Numbered from the stretch's first letter, positions 34,598 to 46,382 are shown. The stretch is DNA of 64,000 bases from Sphingomonas ginsenosidivorax (GCF_007995065.1 NZ_VOQR01000001.1:871001-935000); one strand, 5' to 3'. Translations and numbers: made by a program. Notes: a model not told the origin generated them from the letters alone.

Positions 34598-36193
34598 ATG
34601 ACCGATCTCGCCGAGCTCGATTATTTCAGCGACCATTCGATCCTCAAGGACCCGTATGCCTATTTCGAGGCGGTACGCGCGAAGGGGCCGATCCACCGCC
34701 TCGCCAACGGGATCGTGGTGGTCACCGGGTTCGACCAGATCCTCGACGTGATCCGCAATACCGAGGATTTCTCGTCGGTGATCGCGCCGCAGGGGCCGGC
34801 GATGGCGTTGCCGTTCACTCCCGAGGGACCGGACATCACGCCGCAGATCGAGGCGCATCGCACCGAGTTTCTCGGCGGCGACCTGATGGTCTCGCTCGAC
34901 GATCGTCCGCACAAATATTCGCGGTCGCTGCTCAATCCGCTGTTCACGCCGTCGCGATTGCGCGCGAACGATGCGTTCATTTCCGCCTATTCCGACGAAC
35001 TGGTCCGTGCCGCGGTCGCAAGGGGCAGCTGCGATCTGGTCAAGGAGATCGCCACGCCGTTCGTGACGATGGTGATCGCGGACCTGCTCGGGGTGCCGGC
35101 CGACGATCGCCAGTTGTTCATGGACGCGATCGAGAACGGGCCGCCGCCGGGCAGCCTGGATGCGCAGGACCAACTGAACCAGAACCAGCCGCTGGTGGTG
35201 ATGGCGGGCTATTTCATCAATTACGTGACTGACCGGCGCGAGACCCCCCGCGACGACATTCTGTCGGAACTCGCCAACGGCCTCTACCCCGATGGCAGCA
35301 AGCCCGACGCGATGGAGATCGTCCGGCTGACCACGTTCCTGTTCGGCGCGGGCCAGGATACCAGCGCGAAGCTGATCGGCAACGCGATGCGCTTCATCGT
35401 CGAGCAACCGGGGCTGCAGCAACAGCTGCGCGACGACCCGTCGCTGATCCCTGCGCTGATGGAAGAGGTGCTGCGGCTCGAAGGGTCGACCAAGATGACC
35501 GCCAGGCTCGCGCGCAAGGATACGCGGATCGGCGATCTGGCGGTGCCGGCGGGGACCAAGGTCATGCTCGCGCTGGCCGCCGCCAACCGCGATCCGCGGC
35601 GCTGGACCGAGCCGGAGGCGTTCATCCTCGACCGGCCGAAGATCAAGGAGCATCTCGCCTTCGGACGCGGCGGGCACGTCTGCGCCGGGGCGCCGCTCGC
35701 GCGGGCCGAGGTCCGCGTGCTGCTGGAGAAGTTCCTGGAGCATACCGCGCATATAGACCTGGTCGAGGCGAAGCATGGTCCCAGGGGCGCGCGGACGCTC
35801 GAATACGAACCCAGCTTCATCATCCGCGGACTTGCCGAGCTCCACCTGGAACTCACCCCGGCGGAAGGGTTCGTACCCCCCGAAACCAAGCCCGAACCCG
35901 CGGCGGACGCGCCGAAGAAGAAGGGCATCTTCGGGTTCCTCCACCGCGACACGCCGGTTGCGGCGGCCCCCCGGCACTACACCACGGCGGAGACCAAGAT
36001 GGGCGTGCTGCTGGGCGATCCCGCGGCCTGCACGATCATCGACCGGCATTTCCCCGGCGTCACGACCGACAAGCGGATCGGCATGGCCAAGGGGATGCCG
36101 CTGCGCATGATGCAGAAGATCGCGCCGGGCAATTTCACGGACGAGGGCCTCGACGCGATTGATGCCGAGTTCGCGAAACTGCCCAAATGCTGA
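34598..36193 (+). CDS. cytochrome P450 with C-terminal extension domain
   Basis: This is a 531-residue class I P450. The I-helix oxygen-binding motif is FGAGQDTS (250-256), ExxR is E290-VL-R293, and the heme loop is FGRGGHVCAGAPLA with ligand C362. A standard bacterial P450 would end near residue 420. Here a linker (PPETKPEPAADAPKKKGIFG) leads to about 75 extra residues containing YTTAETKMGVLLGDPAACTI, IDRHFPGVTTDKRIGMAKGM and FTDEGLDAIDAEFAKL. That module resembles small helical domains seen at the end of other sphingomonad catabolic enzymes, but I cannot name it. AGGAGG precedes ATG 34598. Electrons come from the ferredoxin encoded just upstream. Confidence 0.94.
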   Translation: MTDLAELDYFSDHSILKDPYAYFEAVRAKGPIHRLANGIVVVTGFDQILDVIRNTEDFSSVIAPQGPAMALPFTPEGPDITPQIEAHRTEFLGGDLMVSLDDRPHKYSRSLLNPLFTPSRLRANDAFISAYSDELVRAAVARGSCDLVKEIATPFVTMVIADLLGVPADDRQLFMDAIENGPPPGSLDAQDQLNQNQPLVVMAGYFINYVTDRRETPRDDILSELANGLYPDGSKPDAMEIVRLTTFLFGAGQDTSAKLIGNAMRFIVEQPGLQQQLRDDPSLIPALMEEVLRLEGSTKMTARLARKDTRIGDLAVPAGTKVMLALAAANRDPRRWTEPEAFILDRPKIKEHLAFGRGGHVCAGAPLARAEVRVLLEKFLEHTAHIDLVEAKHGPRGARTLEYEPSFIIRGLAELHLELTPAEGFVPPETKPEPAADAPKKKGIFGFLHRDTPVAAAPRHYTTAETKMGVLLGDPAACTIIDRHFPGVTTDKRIGMAKGMPLRMMQKIAPGNFTDEGLDAIDAEFAKLPKC

Positions 36194-36212
36194 CCGTGCG
36201 CGGAGACCTGGC

Positions 36213-37289
36213 ATGAGCGATCCCGCGACCGGCCACGCTGTGCCGAAGCGCTACAGAGTCGTGCAGTGGGCGACGGGCAATGTCGGTTCGCGCGCGCTTC
36301 GCAACGTGATCCAGCACCCCTATCTCGACCTTGCCGGGGTGTGGGTGCATTCACCTGACAAGGTCGGGCGCGACGCCGGCACGCTGTGCGGCATCGACCC
36401 GGTCGGGATCGCGGCGGTCGGGACGCTCGAGGCGGTCGTCGCCCTCGCGCCCGACTGCGTGCTCTACATGCCGCATCAGGCGAACCACGACGAGCTGACG
36501 GCGTTGCTCGCGGCCGGCATCAACGTCGTCACCACGCGGACCGAGTTCCAGAACCCGGCGCGGCTCGATCCGGCACTCAGGGCACGGATCGAACAGGCGT
36601 GCGTACAGGGCAACAGCTCGCTTCACGGTACCGGATCCAGCCCGGGCTTCGTCACGGAGGCATTGCCGATCGTGCTGGGGTCGCTGCAGCGCCGGCTCGA
36701 CTGTCTGTCGATCTCCGAGTTCGCGGACGTATCGTCGCGCAATTCGCCCGAACTGCTGTTCCAGGTAATGGGCTTCGGCTCGCCCCCGCGGGCCGCAGCC
36801 GATCCGGGCATGCTGCACCATTTGCGCGAGACGTTCGGGGGCACGCTGGCGGTGGTCGCCGATGCGATGGGCGTCGGGTTCGACAGCCTCGAGATATCGG
36901 GCGGCCTCGGCTTCGCGCGGCACGACGTTCGGATCGCCGCAGGTCTGATCCCGGCCGGGACGGTCGCCGCGACCCGTGCGGTGATCACCGGCGTGCGCGA
37001 CGGCAAGCCGCTGATGCGGATGCTGCTCAACTGGTACGTCTCGCGCGACATCGAGACGAGCGACGGCGAGGATTGGGACCTGCGGGAGTCCGGCTGGCGG
37101 CTGCTGGTCGAGGGCGATTGTCCGCTCGACGTCTCGATCACCTATCCGGTCGCGCCAGAGGACTATGCCGAAATGACGCCCGGGCTGACCGCAAACCGCC
37201 CGGTCAATGCCGTCGCGGTCGTGTGCGAAGCGTCGCCGGGCATCCGCACCAGCGCCGACCTGCCGCAAGTGATCGCGCGACTCGCATGA
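36213..37289 (+). CDS. DapB-like NAD(P)H-dependent dehydrogenase
   Basis: This is a 358-residue oxidoreductase of the group annotated 'dihydrodipicolinate reductase N-terminal / NAD(P)H-dependent amine dehydrogenase'. The N-terminal Rossmann segment is YRVVQWATGNVGSRALRNVI, followed by LAPDCVLYMPHQ and the GTGSSPGFVTEALPIVLGSL block typical of 2,4-diaminopentanoate-dehydrogenase-like proteins. It is longer than true DapB. GGAGA precedes ATG 36213, 19 bp after the P450 stop, so it likely belongs to the P450 operon and acts on the oxygenated product. The specific reaction is unknown. Confidence 0.85.
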   Translation: MSDPATGHAVPKRYRVVQWATGNVGSRALRNVIQHPYLDLAGVWVHSPDKVGRDAGTLCGIDPVGIAAVGTLEAVVALAPDCVLYMPHQANHDELTALLAAGINVVTTRTEFQNPARLDPALRARIEQACVQGNSSLHGTGSSPGFVTEALPIVLGSLQRRLDCLSISEFADVSSRNSPELLFQVMGFGSPPRAAADPGMLHHLRETFGGTLAVVADAMGVGFDSLEISGGLGFARHDVRIAAGLIPAGTVAATRAVITGVRDGKPLMRMLLNWYVSRDIETSDGEDWDLRESGWRLLVEGDCPLDVSITYPVAPEDYAEMTPGLTANRPVNAVAVVCEASPGIRTSADLPQVIARLA

Positions 37290-37424
37290 CCCGTACGCCG
37301 TCAGCGGCGGCGATCGATGCGCCCCCAAGACCCGGAGGTCGGGCCGGGGTGGCCATCGACCGACCGGCTAGTCGCTTACCATCAGGAACCGATCGCGGTT
37401 CCATCATCACGGGAGTTGAAGCGC

Positions 37425-38174
37425 ATGAGCAAGGATCGCGTCGTCGTCGTCACGGGTGGTGCATCGGGCATGGGCCTCGCCATCAGCACGCTGTTCGCCG
37501 GCAACGGCCATCCCGTCGCGATGCTCGATATGGATGGGGCCCTGCTCGAGCAGGAGAGCCGCGCGCTCGCGGCCACCGGCGCGAAGGTGCTCGCGCGCCG
37601 GGTCGACGTCACCGACCGAGCGGCGGTCATCGCCGCCTATGATGCGATCCGCCGGGATCTGGGCCCGATCAGCATCGTCATCGCCAATGCCGGTATCTCC
37701 TCGCCCGAGGATTTCCTGACGGTCAGCGTCGAAGCCTGGAACCGGATGATCGACGTCAACCTGAACGGCGTGTTCCACACCGTGCAGCAGGCGCTGCCCG
37801 ATATGATCGCGGCGGGTTGGGGACGCGTCGTCACCATCTCGTCGCAGGCAGCGCAGTCCGGCGCACAGGATCGTGCGCATTACGGTGCGTCGAAGGGAGG
37901 CGTGATCGGCCTGACGCGCTCGTTGGCGCGCGAGTTCGCGGGTCGCGGTATCACCGTCAACACGATCCCGCCGTCGCTGGTCGATACGCCGCTCGCGCGC
38001 AAGGCGGTCGAGGCGGGGCAGGTGCCGCCGCTCGAGATCATCGCGCAACACATCCCCATTGCGCGCCCCGGCACGCCCGAGGACATCGCCAATGCCTGCG
38101 AGTTCCTGTGCTCGGACAAGGCGAGCTACATCACCGGACAGGAACTCAACGTCAACGGCGGCTCCTGGATGTGA
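37425..38174 (+). CDS. SDR family oxidoreductase
   Basis: This is a 249-residue classical SDR. The cofactor motif is TGGASGMG (residues 10-17), with IANAGIS, serine in VTISSQAAQS, catalytic YGASKGG, and the tail ITGQELNVNGGSWM typical of FabG-like proteins. LDMDG after strand 2 has an aspartate at the discriminating position and favours NAD. It follows the DapB-like gene by 135 bp on the same strand and ends upstream of a TonB receptor. It probably oxidises an alcohol produced by the P450. ATG 37425 follows GGGAG at about ten bases. Confidence 0.92.
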   Translation: MSKDRVVVVTGGASGMGLAISTLFAGNGHPVAMLDMDGALLEQESRALAATGAKVLARRVDVTDRAAVIAAYDAIRRDLGPISIVIANAGISSPEDFLTVSVEAWNRMIDVNLNGVFHTVQQALPDMIAAGWGRVVTISSQAAQSGAQDRAHYGASKGGVIGLTRSLAREFAGRGITVNTIPPSLVDTPLARKAVEAGQVPPLEIIAQHIPIARPGTPEDIANACEFLCSDKASYITGQELNVNGGSWM

Positions 38175-38270
38175 GACGGGGTACCGTCCCGGGGGCGCTC
38201 GGGGCGGATGCCAAGGCTCGGCGCGTACCGGCGCATGATGCAGGATCGTCGCCGACTTGTTCTTGATCAA

Positions 38271-38284
38271 TGCCGACGTCGGCA
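38271..38284. promoter_or_regulatory. 14-bp perfect palindrome upstream of TonB receptor
   Basis: TGCCGACGTCGGCA is a perfect palindrome in the 281-bp gap before the TonB receptor gene (start 38456). It is a plausible operator for the receptor or its promoter. No regulator gene is adjacent. Confidence 0.4.
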
Positions 38285-38455
38285 AGGTCAGGCGTAACGG
38301 TCGCGTGAGTAGCGATACCGCCATGGCGATACGGATTGCGCCGATTCCGTCTATTAGAACGGATGCGCACGATTAAGAGTGAGGCGACACTGTAACGATC
38401 AAGCCGGGGCACTTCGCAACGAAGTGGACACAGGGCTGTTAGGGGAGGAAGACGC

Positions 38456-40960
38456 GTGAAATCTGCTCTGCAATTCGCACTCCGTGGCGCGAGCCTGCTT
38501 GCGATCGGGATCTCCGCGCAAGGCTTTGCCCAGACTGCTCCGGTCGCCCCAGGGCCGGCCGCCCCGGCTCCGGTCACCCCGGCTGCCCCTGCCGCCGCTC
38601 CGGCAACCGTCGTGCAGGAAGGGAGCAGCGCCGACAGCGAGATCGTCGTTACCGCCCGTCGCCGCGACGAGAGCGTGCAGGACGTCCCGGCGGTCGTGAA
38701 CGCGGTGACCTCGGCGGACATCGCCAAGCTCAACCTGCGCGAATTCAACGAGGTGCAGACGCTCGTCCCGGGTCTTCAGCTCACCAGCAGCGCGAACGGT
38801 ATCGGCGGCAACGCGCAGCTGCGCGGGGTGAACTTCAACATCAACGCGAGCGGGTTCAACCCGACCGTCGAATTCTACCTCAACGACGCGCCGATCACGG
38901 CGGGCGTCATCCTCCAGCAGATCTACGATATCGGCCAGATCGAAGTGCTGCGCGGGCCGCAGGGCACGCTGCGCGGCCGCGCATCGCCCTCGGGCGCCAT
39001 CACGATCACGACGAAGAAACCCGATCTCTACCGCGTCGGCGGATTTGCCGACCTGACCGCCAACGACATCGGGACGCAGAACGCGCAGGCCGGGTTCAAT
39101 CTCCCGATCGTCGAAGGTATCGCGGCGGTCCGTGTCGCCGGCGTCATCAACCAGGACAACGGCAACAACGTCCGTACGATCAGCGCGACGGGCGACCTGC
39201 GCGACCCGTATTCGCAGACGAGAAGCGGTCGCGTGAGCGCCGTCGTCGCACCGATCGACTGGCTTCGGTTCGAGGGGATGTATCAGCACGTCGACCGCTA
39301 TTCGCGGCAGTGGGAGCAGCTCGGATCGTTCAACCAGGTCAACGGCTCGGCGCCGGCCAGTCCCACGCTGATCCGCGCGAAGGACTATAAGTCGAACCTG
39401 CCGCGGCCCAATATCACGCGGCAGATATTCGATATCTATAATGGTCGCGCCGAAGCGACCTTTGCCGGACAGCAGCTGATCTATCAGTTCCAGCATTATA
39501 CGCAGAAGATCGATAGCCAGTTCAACTTCGATTACGCCGCGGTGTTTCCGACCACGCCGGTGACCCAGGTCACCGCTGCCCGGATCCGGTCGACCTCGCA
39601 CGAAGTGCGACTGCAGAACCAGGAGCGCGTCCTGGGCGTGTTCGACTACGTCGTCGGCGGGTTCGACAACGTCAACGTATCGCCGACCAACCTGACCTCG
39701 CCGACCGTGGTGCGGTTGCCGCTGGCGTTCGGCGGTGGGGTCGCCACCGTCGTGCAGACGCCGATCAGCCGGCGGGGACGGTCCCACGAACGATCGCTGT
39801 TCGGTAATCTCACCGCGCATATCGGCGAGGCTACCGAGATTTCCGGCGGGCTTCGCTACATCAACTTCAAGGACAACGGGTCGCTGTCGGTCAACGGTGC
39901 CGTCATCTCCGTCAATACGGCCGACGACAACAAGTTCATCTATACCGGGTCGATCAAGCACTCCTTCTCGCCGAGCCTGATGGTCTATGCCAGCACCGGC
40001 AGTTCGTATCGGCCCGGGATCAACACCGTCGGCGATTTCAACATCACGCCGTCGCCACGCGAACTGAGCTTCCTCAATCTCGGGTCCGAATCGTCGAAAT
40101 CGTACGAGGTCGGGTTCAAGAGCACGTTGTTCGGCGGGCTTCGCGCCAACGTCAGCGCCTATCACCAGACCTTCAAGAACTACCCGTACCGGGCGGGCAG
40201 CGGCGTCTTCTACGTCAACACCGTGGCGGTCCGTAACGCGGCGGGTGCCGTCACCTCGCTGGCGCAGCAGGTCAACCAGTTCAACTTCGTCGCGGCGGTT
40301 CCTCTGGAAGTGAACGGCGTCGAGGCCGAGTTCGCCGGCGACATCTCGTCGCAGTGGAACGTCGGACTGGTCGCGAGCTATGCGCTCGGCAAGATCAAGA
40401 AGGGGATCATCCCCTGCAACGACCTGAACGGCGACGGACGGCCCGACACTGTCACCGCGACGCCGACGCTGGCGCAGTTGCAGGCTGCGGTCGGCGCCAA
40501 CAATCTGGGCGCGTGCACGACCAACCAGCGGTCCGCGTTCCTGCCGCCGCTCAGCGTGACGTTGCAGTCGGAATATCATCTGCCGATCACCAACGGGGTC
40601 GACGGTTTCCTCCGCGGCCTCGCCAACTTCGCCGGCAAGTCGCAGACCGATCCCTCGAACGCGTTCGACGACGTGAAATCCTATGGCACGCTCAACCTCT
40701 TCGTCGGCATCCGCGATCCGAAGGGGCAATGGGAACTCACGGCGTTCGCCAAGAACCTGACCAATACGATCAAGGTCCTGAGCCGGTCGAACCCGGTCGA
40801 TACGTCGTACCAGCAGCTCGGGTTCGGGGGCATCGGCCCGGCCGGCCCGATCCTGACCGGGCCGACCGGCGCGGTGCAGACGGGGACCTACAACATCATC
40901 TCGACGACGCCGATGCGCGAGTTCGGCCTGAACGCGAAGTTCCGCTTCGGATCGCATTGA
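38456..40960 (+). CDS. TonB-dependent outer-membrane receptor
   Basis: This is an 834-residue receptor. It has a signal peptide (ending GISAQGFAQ), a proline/alanine spacer, and the TonB box/plug start DSEIVVTARRRDESVQDVP. The plug contains EVLRGPQGTLRGRASPSGAI, followed by a barrel and the aromatic-ended terminus FGLNAKFRFGSH. This is the common sphingomonad receptor type linked to aromatic or terpenoid catabolism. GTG 38456 is the start, preceded by GGGGAGGAAG. A strong terminator follows the stop. It lies between the P450 operon and the beta-oxidation genes and probably takes up the compound those genes degrade. Confidence 0.95.
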   Translation: MKSALQFALRGASLLAIGISAQGFAQTAPVAPGPAAPAPVTPAAPAAAPATVVQEGSSADSEIVVTARRRDESVQDVPAVVNAVTSADIAKLNLREFNEVQTLVPGLQLTSSANGIGGNAQLRGVNFNINASGFNPTVEFYLNDAPITAGVILQQIYDIGQIEVLRGPQGTLRGRASPSGAITITTKKPDLYRVGGFADLTANDIGTQNAQAGFNLPIVEGIAAVRVAGVINQDNGNNVRTISATGDLRDPYSQTRSGRVSAVVAPIDWLRFEGMYQHVDRYSRQWEQLGSFNQVNGSAPASPTLIRAKDYKSNLPRPNITRQIFDIYNGRAEATFAGQQLIYQFQHYTQKIDSQFNFDYAAVFPTTPVTQVTAARIRSTSHEVRLQNQERVLGVFDYVVGGFDNVNVSPTNLTSPTVVRLPLAFGGGVATVVQTPISRRGRSHERSLFGNLTAHIGEATEISGGLRYINFKDNGSLSVNGAVISVNTADDNKFIYTGSIKHSFSPSLMVYASTGSSYRPGINTVGDFNITPSPRELSFLNLGSESSKSYEVGFKSTLFGGLRANVSAYHQTFKNYPYRAGSGVFYVNTVAVRNAAGAVTSLAQQVNQFNFVAAVPLEVNGVEAEFAGDISSQWNVGLVASYALGKIKKGIIPCNDLNGDGRPDTVTATPTLAQLQAAVGANNLGACTTNQRSAFLPPLSVTLQSEYHLPITNGVDGFLRGLANFAGKSQTDPSNAFDDVKSYGTLNLFVGIRDPKGQWELTAFAKNLTNTIKVLSRSNPVDTSYQQLGFGGIGPAGPILTGPTGAVQTGTYNIISTTPMREFGLNAKFRFGSH

Positions 40961-40995
40961 TCGCGGCAGATCGGATCCTCGTGCGGGACGAGTAA

Positions 40996-41029
40996 GGGGC
41001 CGGGCATCGCGCGATGCCTGGCCCCCTTT
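40996..41029 (+). terminator. rho-independent terminator after TonB receptor
   Basis: A 14-bp stem (GGGGCCGGGCATCG / CGATGCCTGGCCCC, one G-T pair) with a tiny CG loop is followed by CTTTCTATT. It lies 36 bp after the TonB receptor stop, between that gene and the convergent CaiB gene. Confidence 0.88.
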
Positions 41030-41161
41030 CTATTGCGGGATGCAGACGGCGGCACCGTTTGATAGAACAGGCGAGCAGTTCGCTGACGATCCGCCACCGA
41101 GCGCAAGCCGGATGCCCTACCTAGCGGCGACGCTCGCTAACCCAGTAGAGCCTCGACGGGA

Positions 41162-43227
<2,066 letters not shown>

Positions 43228-44376
43228 TCAAAGCATCTCGACGATGGTCACGTTGGCGATCCCGCCGCCCTCGCACATCGTCTGCAGTCCGTAGCGTCCG
43301 CCGCGACGCTTCAGCGCATGGACCAGCGTGGTCATCAGCTTGGTGCCGCTGGCGCCCAGCGGATGGCCGAGCGCGATCGCGCCGCCATGGACGTTGAGCT
43401 TCGCCGGATCGGCGCCCGTCGCCTGCAGCCACGCCATCGGGATTGAGGCGAACGCCTCGTTCACCTCGAACAGGTCGATATCGTCGATCGACAGGCCCGC
43501 GCGCGCGAGCGCCCTGGCGGTCGCAGGAATGGGTTCCTCCAGCATGATGACCGGGTCCCCGGCCGTCACGGTCAGCGTGTGAATACGGGCGAGGGGGGTG
43601 AGCCCGAACGTCTTGAGTGCGGCTTCGCTGACGATCAGCGTACCCGATGCGCCATCGGTGATCTGGCTGGCATTGGCCGCAGTGATCGTGCCGCCTTCGG
43701 TGATCGGCTTGACCGCGCCGATGCTCTCGAGCGTCGCGTCGTAGCGGATGCCCTCGTCATGGCGGAGCGTACCGACCGGGACGATCTCCGCGTCGAACGC
43801 GCCCGCCTGCGTTGCCGCGGCGGCGCGCTGGTGGCTCTGGAGCGCATAGGCATCCATCGCGTCGCGCGTCAGGCCGTATTTGTCGGCCACCATCTGCGCG
43901 CCGACGAACTGGCTGAACTCGGCGACGTCGTAACGGTTCAGGATCGCCTTGCTCCACGGCCCTTCGCCCAGTCCGGCCTCGGCATGGAGGCGGAAATTGG
44001 AGCCCATCGGGACGCGGGTCATGCTTTCCGCGCCGGCGGCGATGACGACATCCTGCGTCCCCGACATCACCGCCTGCGCGGCAAAGTGCAGCGCCTGCTG
44101 CGACGATCCGCACTGTCGATCGATCGTGACCGCCGGCACGCTGTCCGGCAGCGTCGAGGCGAGGACCATGTTCCGGCCGAACGCGAACGCCTGTTCGCCC
44201 GCCTGGCTGACGCACCCGACGATGACGTCTTCGACCACGGCCGGATCGATCCCGGTTCGCGTGACCAGCGCATCGAGGATCGTCGCACCCAGATCGGCCG
44301 GGTGGACCCCGGCCAGCGCCCCCTTGCGACGACCGCCGGGGGTTCGGACGGCTTCGACGATATAGGCTTCGGCCAT
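43228..44376 (-). CDS. acetyl-CoA acetyltransferase (thiolase)
   Basis: This is a 382-residue thiolase. The acyl-accepting nucleophile is C89 in DRQCGSSQQAL, with NEAFASIPMAW, the histidine in GGAIALGHPLGASG, and the second cysteine C368 in MCEGGG. It would cleave a 3-ketoacyl-CoA to a shortened acyl-CoA. ATG 44376 is adjacent to the enoyl-CoA-hydratase stop with a one-base overlap. It is one of two thiolases in this operon, which suggests two distinct chain-length or branch-specific cleavages. Confidence 0.93.
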   Translation of the reverse strand: MAEAYIVEAVRTPGGRRKGALAGVHPADLGATILDALVTRTGIDPAVVEDVIVGCVSQAGEQAFAFGRNMVLASTLPDSVPAVTIDRQCGSSQQALHFAAQAVMSGTQDVVIAAGAESMTRVPMGSNFRLHAEAGLGEGPWSKAILNRYDVAEFSQFVGAQMVADKYGLTRDAMDAYALQSHQRAAAATQAGAFDAEIVPVGTLRHDEGIRYDATLESIGAVKPITEGGTITAANASQITDGASGTLIVSEAALKTFGLTPLARIHTLTVTAGDPVIMLEEPIPATARALARAGLSIDDIDLFEVNEAFASIPMAWLQATGADPAKLNVHGGAIALGHPLGASGTKLMTTLVHALKRRGGRYGLQTMCEGGGIANVTIVEML

Positions 44377-45176
44377 CAGCGGGCTCCCGGAATACTGGCG
44401 TTGGGGAAATCGGGTTTGCGCTTGGCGAGATAGGCGGCGATCCCCTCTCGTCCCTCCGCGGTGCGCGCCTGCGTGGCGATGCTGCGCGCCTCGGCATCCA
44501 GGTGCGCCTCGAACGGCGTCGTCTGGGCGTCGAGCAGCAAGCGTCGCGTCGCGCCGATCGCCGAGGTCGCGGAGGCCACGAGCGCATGCGCGAGGGCGAT
44601 CGATTCGGTCGCCAGCGCGTCCGGCGCGGTCACGCGCGTGACCATCCCGATCGTTGCCGCCTCGTCTGCCCCGACGCGGGTGTTGCGCAGGCACAGCTCC
44701 TGCGCGCGGCGCAGGCCGATCAAGCGCGGCAACAGCCAGCTCGTCCCGCCATCGGGCGACATGCCGATCGCGGTATAGGCCAGGGTGAAATGGGCCGTCG
44801 GGTCGGCAAGCGCGATGTCGCCGAGCAGGGCAAGGCCGATCCCCGCGCCTGCGGCCGGACCGTTGACCGCGGTGACCAGCGGCTTGTCCATTCGCGCCAG
44901 GCGCGCGATCGCGGCGTGGAGATAGGCGGTGATCTCTTTGAGCAACGCCGGCAGCCGCTCGCCCGCGTCGCCGAACGAACCGACGTCACCGCCGGCGCAG
45001 AAGAACCGCCCGCTGCCGGTCAGCAGCACGCAGCGCACCCCCGGATCCTCGTCGCACCGGATCGCCGCCTCCATCAGCGCGCGCGCCAGCGTGACGTCGA
45101 TCGCATTGGCTGCCTGCGGACGGTCCAGCGTCAGGACTGCGACCGCGCCGTTACGCTCGACGCGCAGGCCCGTCAT
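44376..45176 (-). CDS. enoyl-CoA hydratase/isomerase
   Basis: This is a 266-residue crotonase-fold protein. The oxyanion-hole segments are GSGRFFCAGGDVGSF and AVNGPAAGAGIGLALLGDIALA; GMSPDGGTSWLLPRLIG carries the usual catalytic-loop position, with Pro-Asp in place of one of the two glutamates of classical hydratases. This may indicate isomerase or another crotonase activity. ATG 45176 overlaps the upstream thiolase stop by four bases. It probably hydrates the 2-enoyl-CoA produced by the acyl-CoA dehydrogenase encoded upstream in the operon. Confidence 0.9.
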   Translation of the reverse strand: MTGLRVERNGAVAVLTLDRPQAANAIDVTLARALMEAAIRCDEDPGVRCVLLTGSGRFFCAGGDVGSFGDAGERLPALLKEITAYLHAAIARLARMDKPLVTAVNGPAAGAGIGLALLGDIALADPTAHFTLAYTAIGMSPDGGTSWLLPRLIGLRRAQELCLRNTRVGADEAATIGMVTRVTAPDALATESIALAHALVASATSAIGATRRLLLDAQTTPFEAHLDAEARSIATQARTAEGREGIAAYLAKRKPDFPNASIPGAR

Positions 45177-46363
45177 GCGCCGATCAGCTCGACCGCGACG
45201 GCGGTCGCTTCTCCCCCGCCGATGCACAGCGCGGCAACGCCCCTGGTAAGCCCGCGCCGCTTCAGCGCGGCGACCAATGTGGCGATGATCCGCGCGCCGC
45301 TCGCGCCGATCGGATGGCCGAGCGCGGTCGCACCCCCGTTCACGTTCAGCTTCTCGTGCGGGATGGCCAGCTCCCGCATCGCGATCATCGCGACGGTCGC
45401 GAACGCCTCGTTCACCTCGAACAGGTCGACGTCGTCGACGCGCCACCCGGCGCGGTCGAGGACCTTGCGGATCGCCGCGACCGGCGCGGTCGTGAATTTC
45501 GCCGGTTCGTGCGCATGCGCCGCCGTCGCGACGATCCGCGCCTCCTGCGCGAGGCCCAGCCGCGAAGCCACGCTCGCACGGGTCAGCACCAGCGCTGCCG
45601 CGCCATCGGAGATCGACGCCGAGGTGGCCGCGGTGATCGTGCCGTCCTTGGCGAAGGCGGGTTTCAGGCCGGGAATCTTCCCGGGCCTGGCCTTCCCCGG
45701 CTGTTCGTCATCGGAGACGATGACGTCGCCGCCGCGCGTCGTCACGGTCACGGGCACGACCTCGTCGGCAAACCCGCCGCCCGTCACCGCGGCATTCGCG
45801 CGCGTCAGGCTCTCGATCGCGAAGGCGTCCTGGTCCTCCCGCGTGAACTGGTACTCGCCCGCGGTATCCTCGGCAAAGGCGCCCATCGGCTTGCCCTTGT
45901 CATAGGCGTCCTCGAGCCCGTCCATCATCATCGAATCCGACACGACGTCATGGCCGATCCGCGCCCCCGCGCGATGCTTGGCGAGCAGGAACGGCGCGTT
46001 GGTCATGCTTTCCATGCCCCCTGCGACCACGACGTCGACGGTCCCGGCCATCAGCGCCTCGGCCGCCATGATCGTCGCCTGCATGCCGGAGCCGCACATC
46101 TTGTTGACCGTGGTCGCCTCGACCGAAATGGGGAGGCCGGCGCCGAGTGCCGCCTGTCGTGCCGGCGCCTGACCCAGCCCGGCAGGGAGCACGCATCCCA
46201 TGTAGATGCGGTCGATGATCGCCGGATCGACCCCGGAACGCTCGACCGCGGCCCGGACGGCGGTGGCGCCCAGCTGCACCGCGGTGACGCCGGACAGCGC
46301 CCCCTGGAAGCCGCCCATCGGCGTGCGGGCATAGCTGGCGATAATGACGGGATCGTCGGTCAT
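45173..46363 (-). CDS. thiolase (acetyl-CoA C-acyltransferase)
   Basis: This is a 396-residue degradative-type thiolase. The nucleophile is C90 in VNKMCGSGMQAT, with NEAFATVAMIAM, GGATALGHPIGASGARI and a second cysteine C380 in ALCIGGGEATAV. It is closer to typical biosynthetic/degradative acetoacetyl-CoA thiolases than the other thiolase in this operon. ATG 46363 is chosen; 20 bases separate it from the acyl-CoA dehydrogenase stop. It overlaps the enoyl-CoA hydratase by four bases. Confidence 0.94.
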   Translation of the reverse strand: MTDDPVIIASYARTPMGGFQGALSGVTAVQLGATAVRAAVERSGVDPAIIDRIYMGCVLPAGLGQAPARQAALGAGLPISVEATTVNKMCGSGMQATIMAAEALMAGTVDVVVAGGMESMTNAPFLLAKHRAGARIGHDVVSDSMMMDGLEDAYDKGKPMGAFAEDTAGEYQFTREDQDAFAIESLTRANAAVTGGGFADEVVPVTVTTRGGDVIVSDDEQPGKARPGKIPGLKPAFAKDGTITAATSASISDGAAALVLTRASVASRLGLAQEARIVATAAHAHEPAKFTTAPVAAIRKVLDRAGWRVDDVDLFEVNEAFATVAMIAMRELAIPHEKLNVNGGATALGHPIGASGARIIATLVAALKRRGLTRGVAALCIGGGEATAVAVELIGA

Positions 46364-46382
46364 GAAGAGTCCTTCGGGACGG

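Noticed and set aside
38399..40957. 852-residue open frame on the minus strand across the second TonB receptor
   Set aside because: It mirrors the receptor gene; its translation is arginine/aspartate-rich and has no family pattern, typical of antisense frames in high-GC DNA.
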